Source: DYHD01 sp964411065 (lineage in GTDB: Bacteria; Nitrospirota; Thermodesulfovibrionia; Thermodesulfovibrionales; Dissulfurispiraceae). From it: a stretch of DNA of 5,276 nucleotides. A program made the translations under genes and the position numbers. Shown here piece by piece: positions 5,239-5,276 of the stretch. The notes under the pieces were generated by a model. That model worked only from the letters and a program-made list of their open reading frames with translations. It did not search any database and was not told the DNA's origin. Where the stretch lies: positions 1 through 5,276 of the forward strand of contig CAYPJO010000094.1 of assembly GCA_964411065.1 (NCBI GenBank). Direction: 5' to 3'. How positions within the stretch are numbered: position 1 is the stretch's first letter; every line of letters begins with the position of its first letter.

Positions 5239-5276
5239 CTCATAACTTTGATAAAAGATAATTTGTTGACTATTGC
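5239..5276. other. Short non-coding tail
   Basis: The 38 bp after the znuB stop are AT-rich and contain no terminator hairpin. TTGACT at 5266-5271 could be a -35 box of a following gene, but the window ends before a -10 could be seen. Whether the operon continues is unknown. Confidence 0.3.

Noticed and set aside
5266..5271. TTGACT as a -35 box of a downstream gene
   Set aside because: The window ends before a -10 element could be seen, so it cannot be supported.
1..5276. Riboswitch, tRNA, CRISPR or mobile element
   Set aside because: No clover-leaf, no regularly spaced repeats, no transposase or terminal inverted repeats, and no known riboswitch core could be recognised by eye.

Overview
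The window is AT-rich DNA from a Gram-negative (diderm) bacterium. It encodes an outer-membrane beta-barrel protein and a lipoprotein-type binding protein. Base composition, the Lys/Ile-rich proteins and the style of the porin (an opening like 'DVQIRLGGEIRVRGWYQDN') suggest a Nitrospirota/Thermodesulfovibrio-like or Deferribacterota-like lineage. That placement is a guess from memory, not a search result.

Region by region. Positions 1-227 are non-coding and AT-rich, with a cluster of GATTA repeats just before a near-consensus, extended -10 sigma70-type promoter (228-256). The promoter gives a leader of about 130 nt with three potential hairpins, the last of which ties up part of the Shine-Dalgarno sequence. 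A GTG-started porin gene follows (396-1790), closed by a very strong intrinsic terminator (1806-1839).

Only about 40 bp separate that terminator from a same-strand zinc-uptake cluster: a Fur-family regulator with the ligand pattern of Zur (1880-2356), the zinc-binding lipoprotein ZnuA (2506-3456), the ATPase ZnuC (3447-4202, overlapping znuA by 10 nt) and the membrane permease ZnuB (4432-5238). A Fur/Zur-box-like inverted repeat (1856-1877) sits right against the regulator's start codon. The likely circuit is: zinc-loaded Zur represses its own operon, and when zinc is low ZnuA captures periplasmic zinc and ZnuBC imports it using ATP.

Two gaps inside the cluster are unexpected, because such genes normally abut. 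The 149-bp zur-znuA gap holds a 36-codon ORF whose ATG overlaps the zur stop (TGATG) and has its own Shine-Dalgarno sequence. The 229-bp znuC-znuB gap begins with an ATG overlapping the znuC stop and holds open but unrecognised frames, possibly a decayed gene. None of the four recognised genes in this cluster has an obvious Shine-Dalgarno sequence, in contrast to the porin. I see no mobile element, CRISPR array, tRNA or rRNA. The window is a fairly ordinary zinc-homeostasis locus; the most interesting parts are the porin leader RNA, the compact Zur control region and the two gap sequences.
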